DNA of 64,000 bases from GCA-002726655 sp046582185 (GCA_046582185.1 JAYGEX010000005.1:62001-126000); one strand, 5' to 3'; counted from the stretch's first letter, positions 35,417-44,629 are shown. Notes: a model not told the origin generated them from the letters alone. Numbers and translations: made by a program.

Positions 35417-36685
35417 TCAGGCCTTAAACTTTTGATTGCCGGAGTTTGATCGTCGGAGATAGTCGCTGTAAAGGTAGGCCAGGAATTGTTCCACGCCATG
35501 TTTGACATGTTCGCTGCGTACAGAGGGGAACATGTCGAACGCGTGTTGACCACCTGAAATCTCTGCGTAGCTGACTGGGCTGGATGAGATTTCCCTCAGG
35601 TCATTGGCAAACACCCGCGCTTCTTCAACAGGCACAAGTGTGTCTTTATCGCCATGGATGATTAAAAATGGAGGCGCATCCTTGTGCAGGCGAAACATTG
35701 GTGATACCTGTTCGTATTCTGCCTCATTCCCTGTAAACGACTTTTTCATGATTGAGCTTTCGAAGAGCTCACGCTGGCCATGGTGATGCTGCAGGCCATT
35801 TTTGTTAGTAAAGTCATAGACACCATAAAAGGGTACAGCTCCCTGCAGGCTGGTATCTTCGCCTTCAAACCCGGGCTGAAAATCAGGATCATTAGCTGAA
35901 AGCGCCATCAAAGAGGAGAGATGCCCGCCAGCGGACCCGCCAGTTACAACGATGAAGTCCGGATTGCCGCCATATTCAGCAATATGTGCCTTGATCCAGA
36001 CGATGGCTTCCTTGCAGTCAATGATCTGTTCGGGAAAGGTTGCCGTGGGGCTTAGGCGGTAGGAGCTGGCGACACTGATCCAGCCTCTATTGGCCATATG
36101 GGTCATCAGGGGAATGGCCTGTTCATTTTTACTGCCCAATTTTTCTGTCCATGCACCGCCATGGATCTGAAAGAGCACCGGCATGTTTTTATTCTCATCG
36201 CGAGGGCGGTAGATATCCAGCGCCTGTGAGTAGCTGCCGAAGGGGATGTCCTTGATTATTTCGACGTTTGGCCGATGTTTTGAGAATGGCTTTCGAATCG
36301 CTGCGAAATTCGGAGTATCGGGGAACTGTGCACTGAATTCGTCTTTAATCTGACCCTGGTAATTATCGCCTAGCCCCTCGGACAGGGCCGACTCAATTTC
36401 GTTTTTGGCTTCATTGCCGCGAAGATAAAAATATCCCATCGAAAACCAGGCGGCGATACAAATAACCATGCCCAGCGCACCGCCAGCACCCTCAACTACT
36501 CCTGCCCAGATGAAGAGCGCAACCACCGTCACTTGCCAGACGATATGATGGAGTGCGAGTTCGCCGGTGAGCCATCCTGCCAGAAAGCTCAAGGTGCTTA
36601 TTTTCAGGTGTTTGTAATTCGGTCGATATAAATTGTAGGCAAGTACGCCGAAAAGCAGCGACAGAAGGAGAAAAAACGTACTCAT
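35417..36685 (-). CDS. Membrane-anchored alpha/beta hydrolase (HSL-type esterase)
   Basis: 422 residues. The first about 110 residues hold three or four hydrophobic helices (ending WFSMGYFYLRG), then an alpha/beta hydrolase domain with the HSL oxyanion motif QIHGGAW, the nucleophile Ser in VVTGGSAGGHLSS (GGSAGG in place of the usual GDSAGG), an Asp in HGDKDTLVPVEEA and a His in SGGQHAFD near the C terminus. It probably hydrolyses acyl esters at the inner membrane. Start at 36685 is the conventional ATG (MSTFFLLLSLLFGV). It faces the hydroxyacid dehydrogenase; functional link unproven. Confidence 0.85.
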   Translation of the reverse strand: MSTFFLLLSLLFGVLAYNLYRPNYKHLKISTLSFLAGWLTGELALHHIVWQVTVVALFIWAGVVEGAGGALGMVICIAAWFSMGYFYLRGNEAKNEIESALSEGLGDNYQGQIKDEFSAQFPDTPNFAAIRKPFSKHRPNVEIIKDIPFGSYSQALDIYRPRDENKNMPVLFQIHGGAWTEKLGSKNEQAIPLMTHMANRGWISVASSYRLSPTATFPEQIIDCKEAIVWIKAHIAEYGGNPDFIVVTGGSAGGHLSSLMALSANDPDFQPGFEGEDTSLQGAVPFYGVYDFTNKNGLQHHHGQRELFESSIMKKSFTGNEAEYEQVSPMFRLHKDAPPFLIIHGDKDTLVPVEEARVFANDLREISSSPVSYAEISGGQHAFDMFPSVRSEHVKHGVEQFLAYLYSDYLRRSNSGNQKFKA

Positions 36686-36868
36686 TGCATGTACCCCGAA
36701 TATGGTGTTTTATGATTCGTCAATTGTATTGATGCTGTTATTATCGCGCAATTAGCGTCGGCGGTCTTGGCTTCCAGACTAAGACTAACTACATTCTTAA
36801 AGTATCTTATCGGGCTTGCAAGGTGAACCTCTAAGGCCTCGATAGCAGCTGATAGTAGAAGGAAGAAG

Positions 36869-37664
36869 ATGATACAGAAGTCCAGAATATTTTGGCTACT
36901 GGGAATAAATACCATCGTACTTTATAGCGTCGTGTTATTTCTTATTCCCGGAGGCAATACGCAGCAGTTGATTGTTATTGGAATTGCGATGGCACTGATG
37001 ATGATCGCGCCAAACCTGATTATCAACGTGCGCTCAATGCGATGGAAAAAGAGCTGGAACAAGCAACCGGGGAGCTCAAAGCAACGCGAGACCAGCTGGC
37101 AAATACAGAAGAGAAACTCTCTTCAGTTACTACGCTCGATGAACTAACCAGTAGTTACAACGAATCTCATTTCCTGGAGGTTCTTGAACAGCATAAAAAC
37201 ATGGCAAAACGCGGCAGTTATTATTTTGCTGTTGCAGTGTTGCAGCTTGATCAACAAGCTGATGTGGTTGATAACCATGGTCTGGGTAGTGGCAATGAGC
37301 TTCTCAAGGTCTATGCACGTATCGTAAAAGCTGCTCTGCGAGATGTTGATGTACTGGCGCGCCTTGGCGCTGATACCTTCGGATGCTGCTCTCCGGTGCT
37401 GGTGAAGATGATGCGGTAATGATCATTAACAGGATTAGTCAGCTCGTTAGTCAGATTAAAATTACAGAAGATGGAAATATAGAAACCACGAATTCTGGCG
37501 GCGTCACCACTTTTCACGGTACAGAGAGCCCGCCGGAATTAATCGCTAATGCCTCCAAAGCCCTGGCATTTGCGGTGGAGCAGGGCCGTGATCGCGTGGC
37601 TGGCTTTCTCTATGAGGTGCAAGTGGTTGAAGACATTACCGGAGAAGAGGGGCTGCCTAGTTAG
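36869..37664 (+). pseudogene. Degenerate GGDEF-domain membrane protein, two frameshifts
   Basis: Three open segments follow each other in different frames. Segment 1 (from 36869): two membrane helices (FWLLGINTIVLYSVVLFLIP; LIVIGIAMALMMIAP). After a shift at about 37025-37045, segment 2 (from about 37042) has a coiled coil (MEKELEQATGELKATRDQL) and a GGDEF-like domain from TTLDELTSSYN to VLARLGADTFG. After a second shift near 37381, segment 3 gives MLLSGAGEDDAVMIINRI and the end of the domain. The GGDEF motif itself is GADTF, so cyclase activity would be lost even if the frame were whole. Two single-base losses explain both breaks: true decay or sequencing errors. Confidence 0.82.
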
Positions 37665-37815
37665 TTCCCGTCCATAAATAGCTAAATCAGAACAATATAT
37701 GCAAAATTATAGATCCGTTAGCTATATAAAACAATCACTTGCCAGGGAAGTAACACCGGCGGTTTCTATTTCTGGATGGGCCTAGTTAGATCTGCGACCC
37801 ATTACCCGCAATGCG

Positions 37816-38814
37816 CTAAGCCTGTTGTTCGGGTGAGCGTTGGTCGTTAATGATTTCCGTGATCATTTTGGCGTGATTTTCACTGGCGTTTAGTGCGCGA
37901 ATATACTTAAAGCGCGTTCCGCCGGCATTCATGAATATATCGCGATTCAGAATTTTGATCTCTTCAATGGTTTCAAGGCAATCAGTTGAGAATCCTGGGC
38001 AAATCACAACGATGTTCTTTACACCGTTGGCTGGTAACGCTGCCATAACTTCGCTGGTATACGGCGTAAGCCACTCCGCGCGCCCGAATCGGGATTGGTA
38101 GCACAGTTGCCATTGCGCATCTTTCAGCCCCAGCTCTTCAACAACCAGCTGGGCAGTTCGTTCACATTGCAAAGGATAAGGATCGCCGCCTTTCACGTGA
38201 GCGACGGGTATGCCATGAAATGAAAAGATGAGTTTGGTACCGGCATCTATCTGCCGACGATAAGGGGCGATTGAGCAATTCAGCGCATGGATATAAGCGG
38301 GCTGTTCGTGATAATCAGGCACAAACGGCAGCTGCGCATCTTCTGGAAGGGCCAGGGCATTGCAAATTTTGTCATGGGCGGCAGCTGTTGTTGAAGTAGC
38401 ATATTGCGGATAAAGAGGAATAAACAGGAAATCGTCTATGCCTTCGTCGCGCATATTACTGAGAACCTTGACCAGCGAGGGCTTGCCGTAAGTCATCGCG
38501 GCTTTGACTACTGTGCCCGAGTCGTTTCCCAGCAGGCGCTGGGCTCTTCTTGCCAAAGCTTTGCTGATGTTTCTGATGGGGCCATCATAGGTCCCCCAGA
38601 TCAGTTTGTACTTGTGCACCAGATGTTTTGGGCGCAATGTTAAAATCAGCAGGTGTAATATAGGTAGCCAGATTATTCTGGGGATGTTGACGACACGAGG
38701 GTCAGACAAGAATTCTGCCAGATAGCGTTTTATTGCAGGCCTGGTGGGTTCATCCGGTGTGCCGAGGTTGATCAAAACCACGCCGAGGGGTTTCTTGTTA
38801 TTCGCAAGGGTCAT
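37816..38814 (-). CDS. hemH: Ferrochelatase
   Basis: Inserts Fe2+ into protoporphyrin IX, the last haem step. 332 residues. Motifs: GVVLINLGTPDEPTRPAIKRYL at the N terminus (read as two parts), LFIPLYPQYATSTTAA, the catalytic His in KLIFSFHGIPVAHVKGGDPY, and CYQSRFGRAEWLTPYT, then VVICPGFSTDCLETIEEI with the conserved Glu. Active at the inner face of the membrane. The neighbours are unrelated; the gene stands alone on the minus strand between the broken GGDEF gene and the MFS gene. Confidence 0.96.
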   Translation of the reverse strand: MTLANNKKPLGVVLINLGTPDEPTRPAIKRYLAEFLSDPRVVNIPRIIWLPILHLLILTLRPKHLVHKYKLIWGTYDGPIRNISKALARRAQRLLGNDSGTVVKAAMTYGKPSLVKVLSNMRDEGIDDFLFIPLYPQYATSTTAAAHDKICNALALPEDAQLPFVPDYHEQPAYIHALNCSIAPYRRQIDAGTKLIFSFHGIPVAHVKGGDPYPLQCERTAQLVVEELGLKDAQWQLCYQSRFGRAEWLTPYTSEVMAALPANGVKNIVVICPGFSTDCLETIEEIKILNRDIFMNAGGTRFKYIRALNASENHAKMITEIINDQRSPEQQA

Positions 38815-38961
38815 GAAGTACTTCCCAACGTATCTGCGTACCAGTTTGATCGTTCAATGGCTGCATCACGAGCGTCAATGATGTGCGCTTGCCTTTACTG
38901 TTTCGCAAAATTGACCGTTATCCCGCGTATTGTTTTGTCATTTGAATGATACTGGTTTACC

Positions 38962-40329
38962 TTGGTCTTAAGTAGTTTTCATGTAGCGGTTTCCTGTTTG
39001 AAAGTAGAACCCCAATCCAAATTGTCCCGGAAGGAAGATGAGTCTGATGATTCTGAATTTCCTGTCGCAAAGCCCGGGATGTTTGTCTCCCTCAAGAACC
39101 GGGACTTTAGGTTTTTGTGGGCCTCGAACATGTGCGCATCATTTGCGATGCAGATGCAGATGGTTGCCCGGGGCTGGCTAATCTACGACATGACAAATTC
39201 ACCGCTGGCTCTCACCTGGGTGATGCTCTCGTTTATGTTGCCCTCATTCCTGTTTTCCTTGATCGGTGGCGTCATTGCGGATCGCTTGCGCAAGAAGCCA
39301 ATTATGATTATCTCGCAGATATTGAACAGCTTCGCGACGCTGGCTCTGGCCTACATCGTTTATTCGGGGGATGTGACATTCTGGCATTTCATTTATTTTG
39401 GTGTCTTCAATGGCACTATCCTGGCTATCAGCATGCCAGCTCGTAGCGCGATGGTGCCGGAGGTAGTGGGTACTGACTATCTGGTTAATGCGATGGCGCT
39501 GCAAAGTGCGACCTTTAACCTGGCCAGGATAATGGGTCCTGCGCTGGCTGGAGGCTTAATCGCTGTATTTGCAGCCGGTAATACCAGCTCCACCTTCGGA
39601 GTGAGCATTGTCTTTCTAATTATTGCGATCCTCTATTTTCTGGCAGGTACATCTATCACATTCCTTCACCATCTAGGGGGTCCGCTGAAGCGGGCGGAAA
39701 GTTCGCCCATAGATGATATCAAGGAAGGTTTTCGCTACATGAGGGATGAGAAGTTAGTGCTGGGTTTGATCATCATGGGCTTCTTGCCCTTTATGTTTGG
39801 CTTTTCTGCGTCCTTTCTTCTACCGGCTTTTAATAAAGATGTCATTAATGGTGGGCCCGATGATCTTGGTCTGTTGATGACGGCGATGGGCGTTGGTGCG
39901 TTTTGTGGCTCGCTCATGCTTGCACGGATGGGGGACTTTGGCGGTAAGGGAAAAGTAATGTTTGTTAGCGCTTACTTATGGGCAATCTCATTAGCTGCCT
40001 TCGCCCTCTCTGAAAGCTTGATCATAGCCATGGCGACAGGGGCCCTGACTGGGCTCTTCGGTTCGGTGTTTGGCGCGCTGAATATGAGCATCGTCCAACT
40101 GGCGATAAACCCTGAAATCAGGGGTCGTGTGATGAGCATTATGATGATGACATTTGGACTGATGCCGCTCGGTGTCATTCCCATTAGTGCCCTGGCTGAG
40201 TACATCGGCATCAATGTGGCGTTAGTTTGCGCCGCGATTATGTTGGTGATTAGCATGTTGATACTTGGGTACTTTTTCCCGGATTTGCGCAGGATTGATA
40301 AGGGGCACGGGGATCAAGCGCTTCTCTAG
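38962..40329 (+). CDS. MFS transporter, MFS_3 / EntS-like exporter type (second copy)
   Basis: About 12 membrane segments. The frame opens with TTG at 38962 (455 residues); another TTG at 38998 and an ATG at 39079 (MFVSLKNRDFRFLWASN) are possible starts, and the ATG fits the membrane core best. MQMQMVARGWLIYDMTNSPLALT, GGVIADRLRKKP and MPARSAMVPEVVG are the same landmarks as in the MFS at 24733-26046, so the two are paralogues. Substrate unknown; export of a small molecule is the family habit. The broken ABC transporter gene follows downstream on the same strand. Confidence 0.86.
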   Translation: MVLSSFHVAVSCLKVEPQSKLSRKEDESDDSEFPVAKPGMFVSLKNRDFRFLWASNMCASFAMQMQMVARGWLIYDMTNSPLALTWVMLSFMLPSFLFSLIGGVIADRLRKKPIMIISQILNSFATLALAYIVYSGDVTFWHFIYFGVFNGTILAISMPARSAMVPEVVGTDYLVNAMALQSATFNLARIMGPALAGGLIAVFAAGNTSSTFGVSIVFLIIAILYFLAGTSITFLHHLGGPLKRAESSPIDDIKEGFRYMRDEKLVLGLIIMGFLPFMFGFSASFLLPAFNKDVINGGPDDLGLLMTAMGVGAFCGSLMLARMGDFGGKGKVMFVSAYLWAISLAAFALSESLIIAMATGALTGLFGSVFGALNMSIVQLAINPEIRGRVMSIMMMTFGLMPLGVIPISALAEYIGINVALVCAAIMLVISMLILGYFFPDLRRIDKGHGDQALL

Positions 40330-40571
40330 AATGCCCCGGCTGGCGTGTTCGTGCTGTGATGCTCGTTGACTTTCAGGCCTACTGTTTTCATCATGCATGT
40401 TGCGAACGTAAGCCAGCCTGTTCTTAGCAAGATATGTACGCTGGTTATTCCAACTTTTTATCCTAGCCGAGAGGTCTCCAGTGAGAAATTTATTAAGCCA
40501 ATTGAATAATACGGCTCTCATGACAGAGACAATGAATAATGTGTCGCTGAAAATGCGCCCGGCTCGATAGG

Positions 40572-41127
40572 ATGAAATCGTCTATGCATTCTCGACTAAT
40601 ACCTTCAAGACTAAGGAAGTTCCTCTCCTATTATGAACCCTATTTAGGGCTCTTATCGGCGGATCTGCTATGAGCAGTTATCGTTGCCACCATTACACTT
40701 ACCCTGCCTTTGTGTGCCAGGTCGATTACCGACAGCATTGTTACGCTTGGTGCTAATGAAGCAATATTAAATATTCTTAACCTGGGCTCGGCAATGCTCG
40801 GCCTTGTTGTGCTGCATGCTGTCTGGCGGTCAAAGGCAGAGGTTAAGCATCGCCAGAGCCTTTCTAAAAGATCCAGCTGTTCTGATCTTTGATGAAGCCA
40901 CTAGTGCTCTGGATAACGAAAGTGAGAGAGCTATCAGGAATTCAATCGAAAAGCTGAGCCGAAATAGAACGACTATTGTGATTGCCCATCGACTTTCCAC
41001 TGTCAGGAATGCAGAGCGGATACTGGTGTTGTCGGAAGATGGAATTACTGAGCAGGGCGCACACGATGAACTGCTTGCTGCAGAGGAATCCTATGCGCGC
41101 TTGTATTCCATGCAGGCTTCACTGTGA
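40572..41127 (+). pseudogene. Remnant of an ABC exporter (MsbA/YheI-type), central part deleted
   Basis: From ATG 40572 the frame gives RKFLSYYEPYLGLLSADLL, stops at TGA 40671-40673, then continues AVIVATITLTLPLCARSI and ANEAILNILNLGSAMLGLVV, the first two membrane helices of an exporter. At about 40815-40821 the frame shifts and sequence jumps to LSGGQRQRLSIARAFLKDP, Walker B VLIFDEATSALD and the H-loop IVIAHRLSTV, through to a normal C terminus. About 400 residues, including four membrane helices and Walker A, are missing. No functional protein is possible. The joined ends indicate an internal deletion, not a transposon insertion. Confidence 0.88.
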
Positions 41128-41130
41128 GTA

Positions 41131-42993
41131 CTATGCCAGCTCGATCACCCCTGCCTGTATCTGTTCGGAAAACAGCTGGTCGACTTCGCGGCTTCTATTT
41201 GCCTGTACTAAGCCCTGATTTACATAACCCTTATCCGTGATTTCATGTGTGCCCTGATCAGGTGGATCTTGTAGTAACAGGAATCGGCTGATTCGCTTGG
41301 ATGAGCTTGGGTTCAGTTTATTGTGGCTGTCAAAACCTTCTGAGATAGCAGCAATGACCTCGGGGGATTTGCAAATGTCTTTCATTTTAGTTGAACCCGC
41401 GAGTTCGCTGCAATTAAGTTGATTCGGCCAGACTAACAAGGCAAGGAAGTCCTGGTTCAGACCGCAAACTACAACGTCCCGTACATAGGGTGAAGCAGTC
41501 GCAACAGCTTCGGCTCTTAGCGTTCCTGCAGAGACCCAGGTACCGCTAACAAGCTTGAATTCTTCGGCGATTCGCCCAGCGAAACATAAACCCTCCTTGG
41601 GATTAGCATCATCTGCGAATCTAACCGCATCGCCCATCTTGAAGAACCCTTCTTCATCGAAGCTCTCCCGGGTCTTATCTGCATCATTAAGATAGCCCGG
41701 GCTATTGCCTTTTGAGCGCACTCTCAATTCATATTTGTCGCCAAAAGGGATCAGTTTGATGGTCACGCCAGGGGTAGGTAAGCCAACGACGTCGCTTCGC
41801 TCACAGTCCCAGTAACGGCTCAGACCGCACTGAACTTCGGTAGAGAGTAGTGATGTGCTGAAGGGAAAGCGGTGGCCTGTGTACTTCACGTTGAGGCTCT
41901 GGATTCGCTCCGCTAACGAGAGCGGCATTGCGGCTGATCCTGATTGCATAGATCGAATGTTTTCGTAGAATTCTTTGGCGAACTGCTCGTCCGATTCCAA
42001 TACATCTACCAGCATCGACCAGCCCAGTGGTGCGCCGCCAAATGATGTTGGTTTGACAGATCTGATATTTTCGACCGTTTTATGGAATTCAGTTGGGATA
42101 GGCTTACCGTCATCAAGAAATATGCTGCCGCCGGTGTTAATCACGTTGGCTAGTCGCATTACCCCTGCACCGACGTGGCTCCAGGGCATCCAATCGAGGA
42201 TTCTGGATGACGGATTCGTTGTTGAACTCTTTCCACTTATACCTGCATTTGACGCCAACATCTGGCAGTTCATGCCATGTGTATGAATGACGCCCTTTGG
42301 CATTCCTGTTGAGCCGGAGGTGAACATGTAACGCGCTACAGTATTGTGATCAATTTGCTCAATGCTCTGCGCAACAGCATCCGTAGCACTGGTATTCATC
42401 AGATCCCGCCAGTCAGTTGTTTTAAGGTCAGCGGGATCATCTGAACTTATTAACATCGTCGATTTGGCGTCGAATGAAATGACTTCAAGGGCCGGTAAAT
42501 GCTCTTCGAGATTTTCGGCATATATAAAACCCGGATTCACCGTTTGCAAAACAGCATCGAGTTTCGAAAATGCACCTGTAACAGTTGAGTAGGACGTGCT
42601 CACCGGGACGTATGGCACACGAGCAAATATCGCGCCCCAGGCCATCAGGAAATGGTTGATTGAACTCCGCGATAAGATCGCAAGTGGCCGTTTAACATTT
42701 GCGCCATGATCCAGCAGCCATTGCGCAACGTTCTTACAACCGTCAAGGGCCTGGCTATAGGTCAGATGTTGCCAGTCATCTCCATCTTTCTCTGCGATCA
42801 GTGTGCGATCCGGGAATTGAGTTGCGCGCTCAATCAGAATATGCGCGCTACTTCTGGCAAGCGGTCCTGAAGGGTACGGACAAATTAAAATGATCTCACC
42901 ATTGTCACGGCGCTGTACCTCTACAGCGGCTTGGACATCCCCCTGATTGAGATAAAGTGCTTCGCTTGTTTGAGTTGCCAAGAGCATTCCCAC
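41131..42993 (-). CDS. Acyl-CoA ligase of the feruloyl-CoA synthase type
   Basis: 620 residues, AMP-forming adenylating enzyme. The P-loop-like motif is YMFTSGSTGMPKGVIHTHG; then the domain typical of feruloyl-CoA synthases: VGLPTPGVTIKLIPFGDKYELRVRSKG, FKMGDAVRFADD and FAGRIAEEFKLVSGTWVSAG. It would activate an aromatic or other carboxylic acid to its CoA thioester with ATP. The A5 motif, usually G(Y/W)G-x-TE, reads TSLLSTEVQCG here, so substrate range may differ. No hydratase-lyase or vanillin dehydrogenase is nearby, so ferulate itself is not supported. Convergent with the broken ABC gene, 3 bases apart. Confidence 0.85.
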   Translation of the reverse strand: MGMLLATQTSEALYLNQGDVQAAVEVQRRDNGEIILICPYPSGPLARSSAHILIERATQFPDRTLIAEKDGDDWQHLTYSQALDGCKNVAQWLLDHGANVKRPLAILSRSSINHFLMAWGAIFARVPYVPVSTSYSTVTGAFSKLDAVLQTVNPGFIYAENLEEHLPALEVISFDAKSTMLISSDDPADLKTTDWRDLMNTSATDAVAQSIEQIDHNTVARYMFTSGSTGMPKGVIHTHGMNCQMLASNAGISGKSSTTNPSSRILDWMPWSHVGAGVMRLANVINTGGSIFLDDGKPIPTEFHKTVENIRSVKPTSFGGAPLGWSMLVDVLESDEQFAKEFYENIRSMQSGSAAMPLSLAERIQSLNVKYTGHRFPFSTSLLSTEVQCGLSRYWDCERSDVVGLPTPGVTIKLIPFGDKYELRVRSKGNSPGYLNDADKTRESFDEEGFFKMGDAVRFADDANPKEGLCFAGRIAEEFKLVSGTWVSAGTLRAEAVATASPYVRDVVVCGLNQDFLALLVWPNQLNCSELAGSTKMKDICKSPEVIAAISEGFDSHNKLNPSSSKRISRFLLLQDPPDQGTHEITDKGYVNQGLVQANRSREVDQLFSEQIQAGVIELA

Positions 42994-43175
42994 TGGTAGC
43001 TAATAAAGACATCGAAGCATAAGGTGGATCAGGCTTGAAATTCAATAGCCGCGGGTCTTTTACACGTCGATCACCATGGGACTATTGTTGGACTATTCTG
43101 AAACAGCCAGGATATTCTGTGGCTTCGATTCACGAAACCAGACATGTTATCTGTGTTAATACTTGGTGGTTTCCA

Positions 43176-43944
43176 TTATTTCTTGTGGTTGCTGGCGCTA
43201 ACTAACGTGAACTTCTTTGTCAGCGCCCGCCAGCAATTTAAGAGAGGAATGTAGTAGGCTTTTGCAATCGTATTGTGAGGGTTAATTTCATCCTTGCCCA
43301 ATCCAATATCAAACTCTTCATAGTGATCCGGGATATAGAGGGTGCCGAACAGCCAGTCCCGGATGGCAAAAACTTCGCCATAAATTTTTTGCATTCGCTT
43401 TGGGTCAGGATGTATCTGATGCATTGCGGGACTAATAAATATATAACTTAAAGGTTTGCCCCATGACAGCCACAGGTGAGAGTGCCGTAGATTCGCGCCG
43501 AAAAAATTGTACACAATGTAAATCGTATTGATGCCAAGTAACACCTCGAATGACGGGCCACCAAAGAATACAAAGATAAACCGGTGCGGTCCAAGTGCCA
43601 ACAAATATGGCAGCGTTATTGTTAAGTTCAATCAGGACAGCAGCAATATTGGTTGACACCCAGGCTTGTAAACCTGCACCCAGTAAAAGGATTGGCGAAA
43701 TCATCAGGTTGGCGAGGAAGATGCTGTCGTCAACCCTAGCTGATCGATGTAAACAGATGGACTTGGGGAACAGATATCCAAGGAAGCCGGTGGAATCGCG
43801 ACTTTTATGATACAGGCTAAAACTTACGTACCTCAGGCCGATAAATGTTGGCAAATTGAGGTAGTAGAACTTGTCACTAATATTAAATGGCATGTTAATC
43901 AACACGGAAACAACATCGATTAAGTGCGCTTTTATTGCTTCCAA
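43176..43944 (-). pseudogene. Sterol desaturase / fatty acid hydroxylase family gene, internally deleted and frameshifted
   Basis: The first segment (TTG 43944 down to about 43632) reads FYYLNLPTFIGLRYV and FLGYLFPKSICLHRSARVD, the N-terminal part of this membrane di-iron oxygenase family. The second (from about 43632 in another frame) reads PSFEVLLGINTIYIVYNFF, YIFISPAMHQIHPDPKRM and YGEVFAIRDWLFGTLYIP, the C-terminal part. The stretch between, which carries the His boxes HR-x-x-H and H-x-x-HH, is gone. The joint lies near 43632, with a frame change. The last His box (usually H-x-x-HH) is also altered to HQIHP. Not functional. Confidence 0.82.
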
Positions 43945-44199
43945 TATTTGCTGGTTTGTTTTTTCTCAGGATACAAAATATTAACCTGCTGCTGGTATGT
44001 CAATCGCCAGCGTCAGGAACGCGTCCCTGGCCGATGTTCACCGCGGTGATTGCCTGATTAGTTAAGAATACGGCTAGTTCTCAGCTTCTAATTTCAACAG
44101 CCGAAGGGGCGCAGTGCCGATATTAATTGGACGAGACGATTTTAGGGGATAAAAACAATTTGCCTGGGCTGGTTTTGAGATAGCTCCGTGAGACAACTA

Positions 44200-44224
44200 C
44201 CCGTTTGAATAGGTTTCAAACGGG
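44200..44224 (-). terminator. Possible ssrA 3' hairpin
   Basis: A perfect 10-bp inverted repeat, CCCGTTTGAA (44200-44209) and TTCAAACGGG (44215-44224), loop of 5 bases, starting 9 bases after the tmRNA 3' end. It lacks a run of T on the minus strand, so it may be a Rho-helped terminator or a processing signal. Confidence 0.5.
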
Positions 44225-44232
44225 GCTGAGAT

Positions 44233-44629
44233 TGGTGGAGGTGGAGGGAGTCGAACCCTCGTCCGTCAGTTCTCTGCCTTCGGCTCTACATGCTTAGTTC
44301 GTCGATTGTTTAACCTTTCACTAGCCCGGCGAACAGGGATTAAAAGGCGAGCTTGCTTCAATTTTAACTGCTTTAACCACAAGCGGGGTCTGACAGCGGT
44401 CCCATGAGTCGTGCCCCCGGATTGAATTCATGGGCAAATCCGCCCCGGGGCAAGCTAACTTAAATCTATCTTTTTGGAGCCGAGGCCCCTAAATCAATTT
44501 TTAAGCAGCTAGTGCGTAGTTTTCGTCGTTGGCAACTATAATAAGTTACAGCGATTGATTTACGAGAGTCACTACCCTCTCGGCATGCACCTTAGGGTTC
44601 GCAACCGGCGTCGAAGCCAGGTCACCCCC
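44233..44629 (-). ncRNA. ssrA: tmRNA (SsrA)
   Basis: Rescues stalled ribosomes and tags the nascent protein for proteolysis, with SmpB. Read on the minus strand it begins GGGGGTGACCTGGCTTCGAC, the usual tmRNA 5' end, and ends in the tRNA-like arm GGGTTCGACTCCCTCCACC then TCCACCA, with CCA encoded (44233-44235). The tag frame at 44501-44533 reads GCC AAC GAC GAA AAC TAC GCA CTA GCT GCT TAA, giving ANDENYALAA. Length 397 bases. smpB is 400 bases away on the same strand, in the usual linkage. One-piece tmRNA. Confidence 0.97.

Noticed and set aside
40481..40570. 29-codon GTG-started ORF just before the ABC remnant
   Set aside because: GAGG precedes it, but there is no recognisable domain, and composition is not convincing; probably random.
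8680..40673. Reassignment of UGA as a sense codon, because three broken genes share in-frame TGA (8680, 28571, 40671)
   Set aside because: rlmB, nrdR, ribH, nusB, ratA and carA all end in TGA at their family-expected length, some in tight overlaps, so UGA is a working stop. The other lesions (frameshifts, deletions) need another cause anyway.
43945..44199. The spacer between the desaturase remnant and ssrA as a possible RNA gene
   Set aside because: No tRNA fold, open frame or repeat was seen; it may be more decayed sequence.
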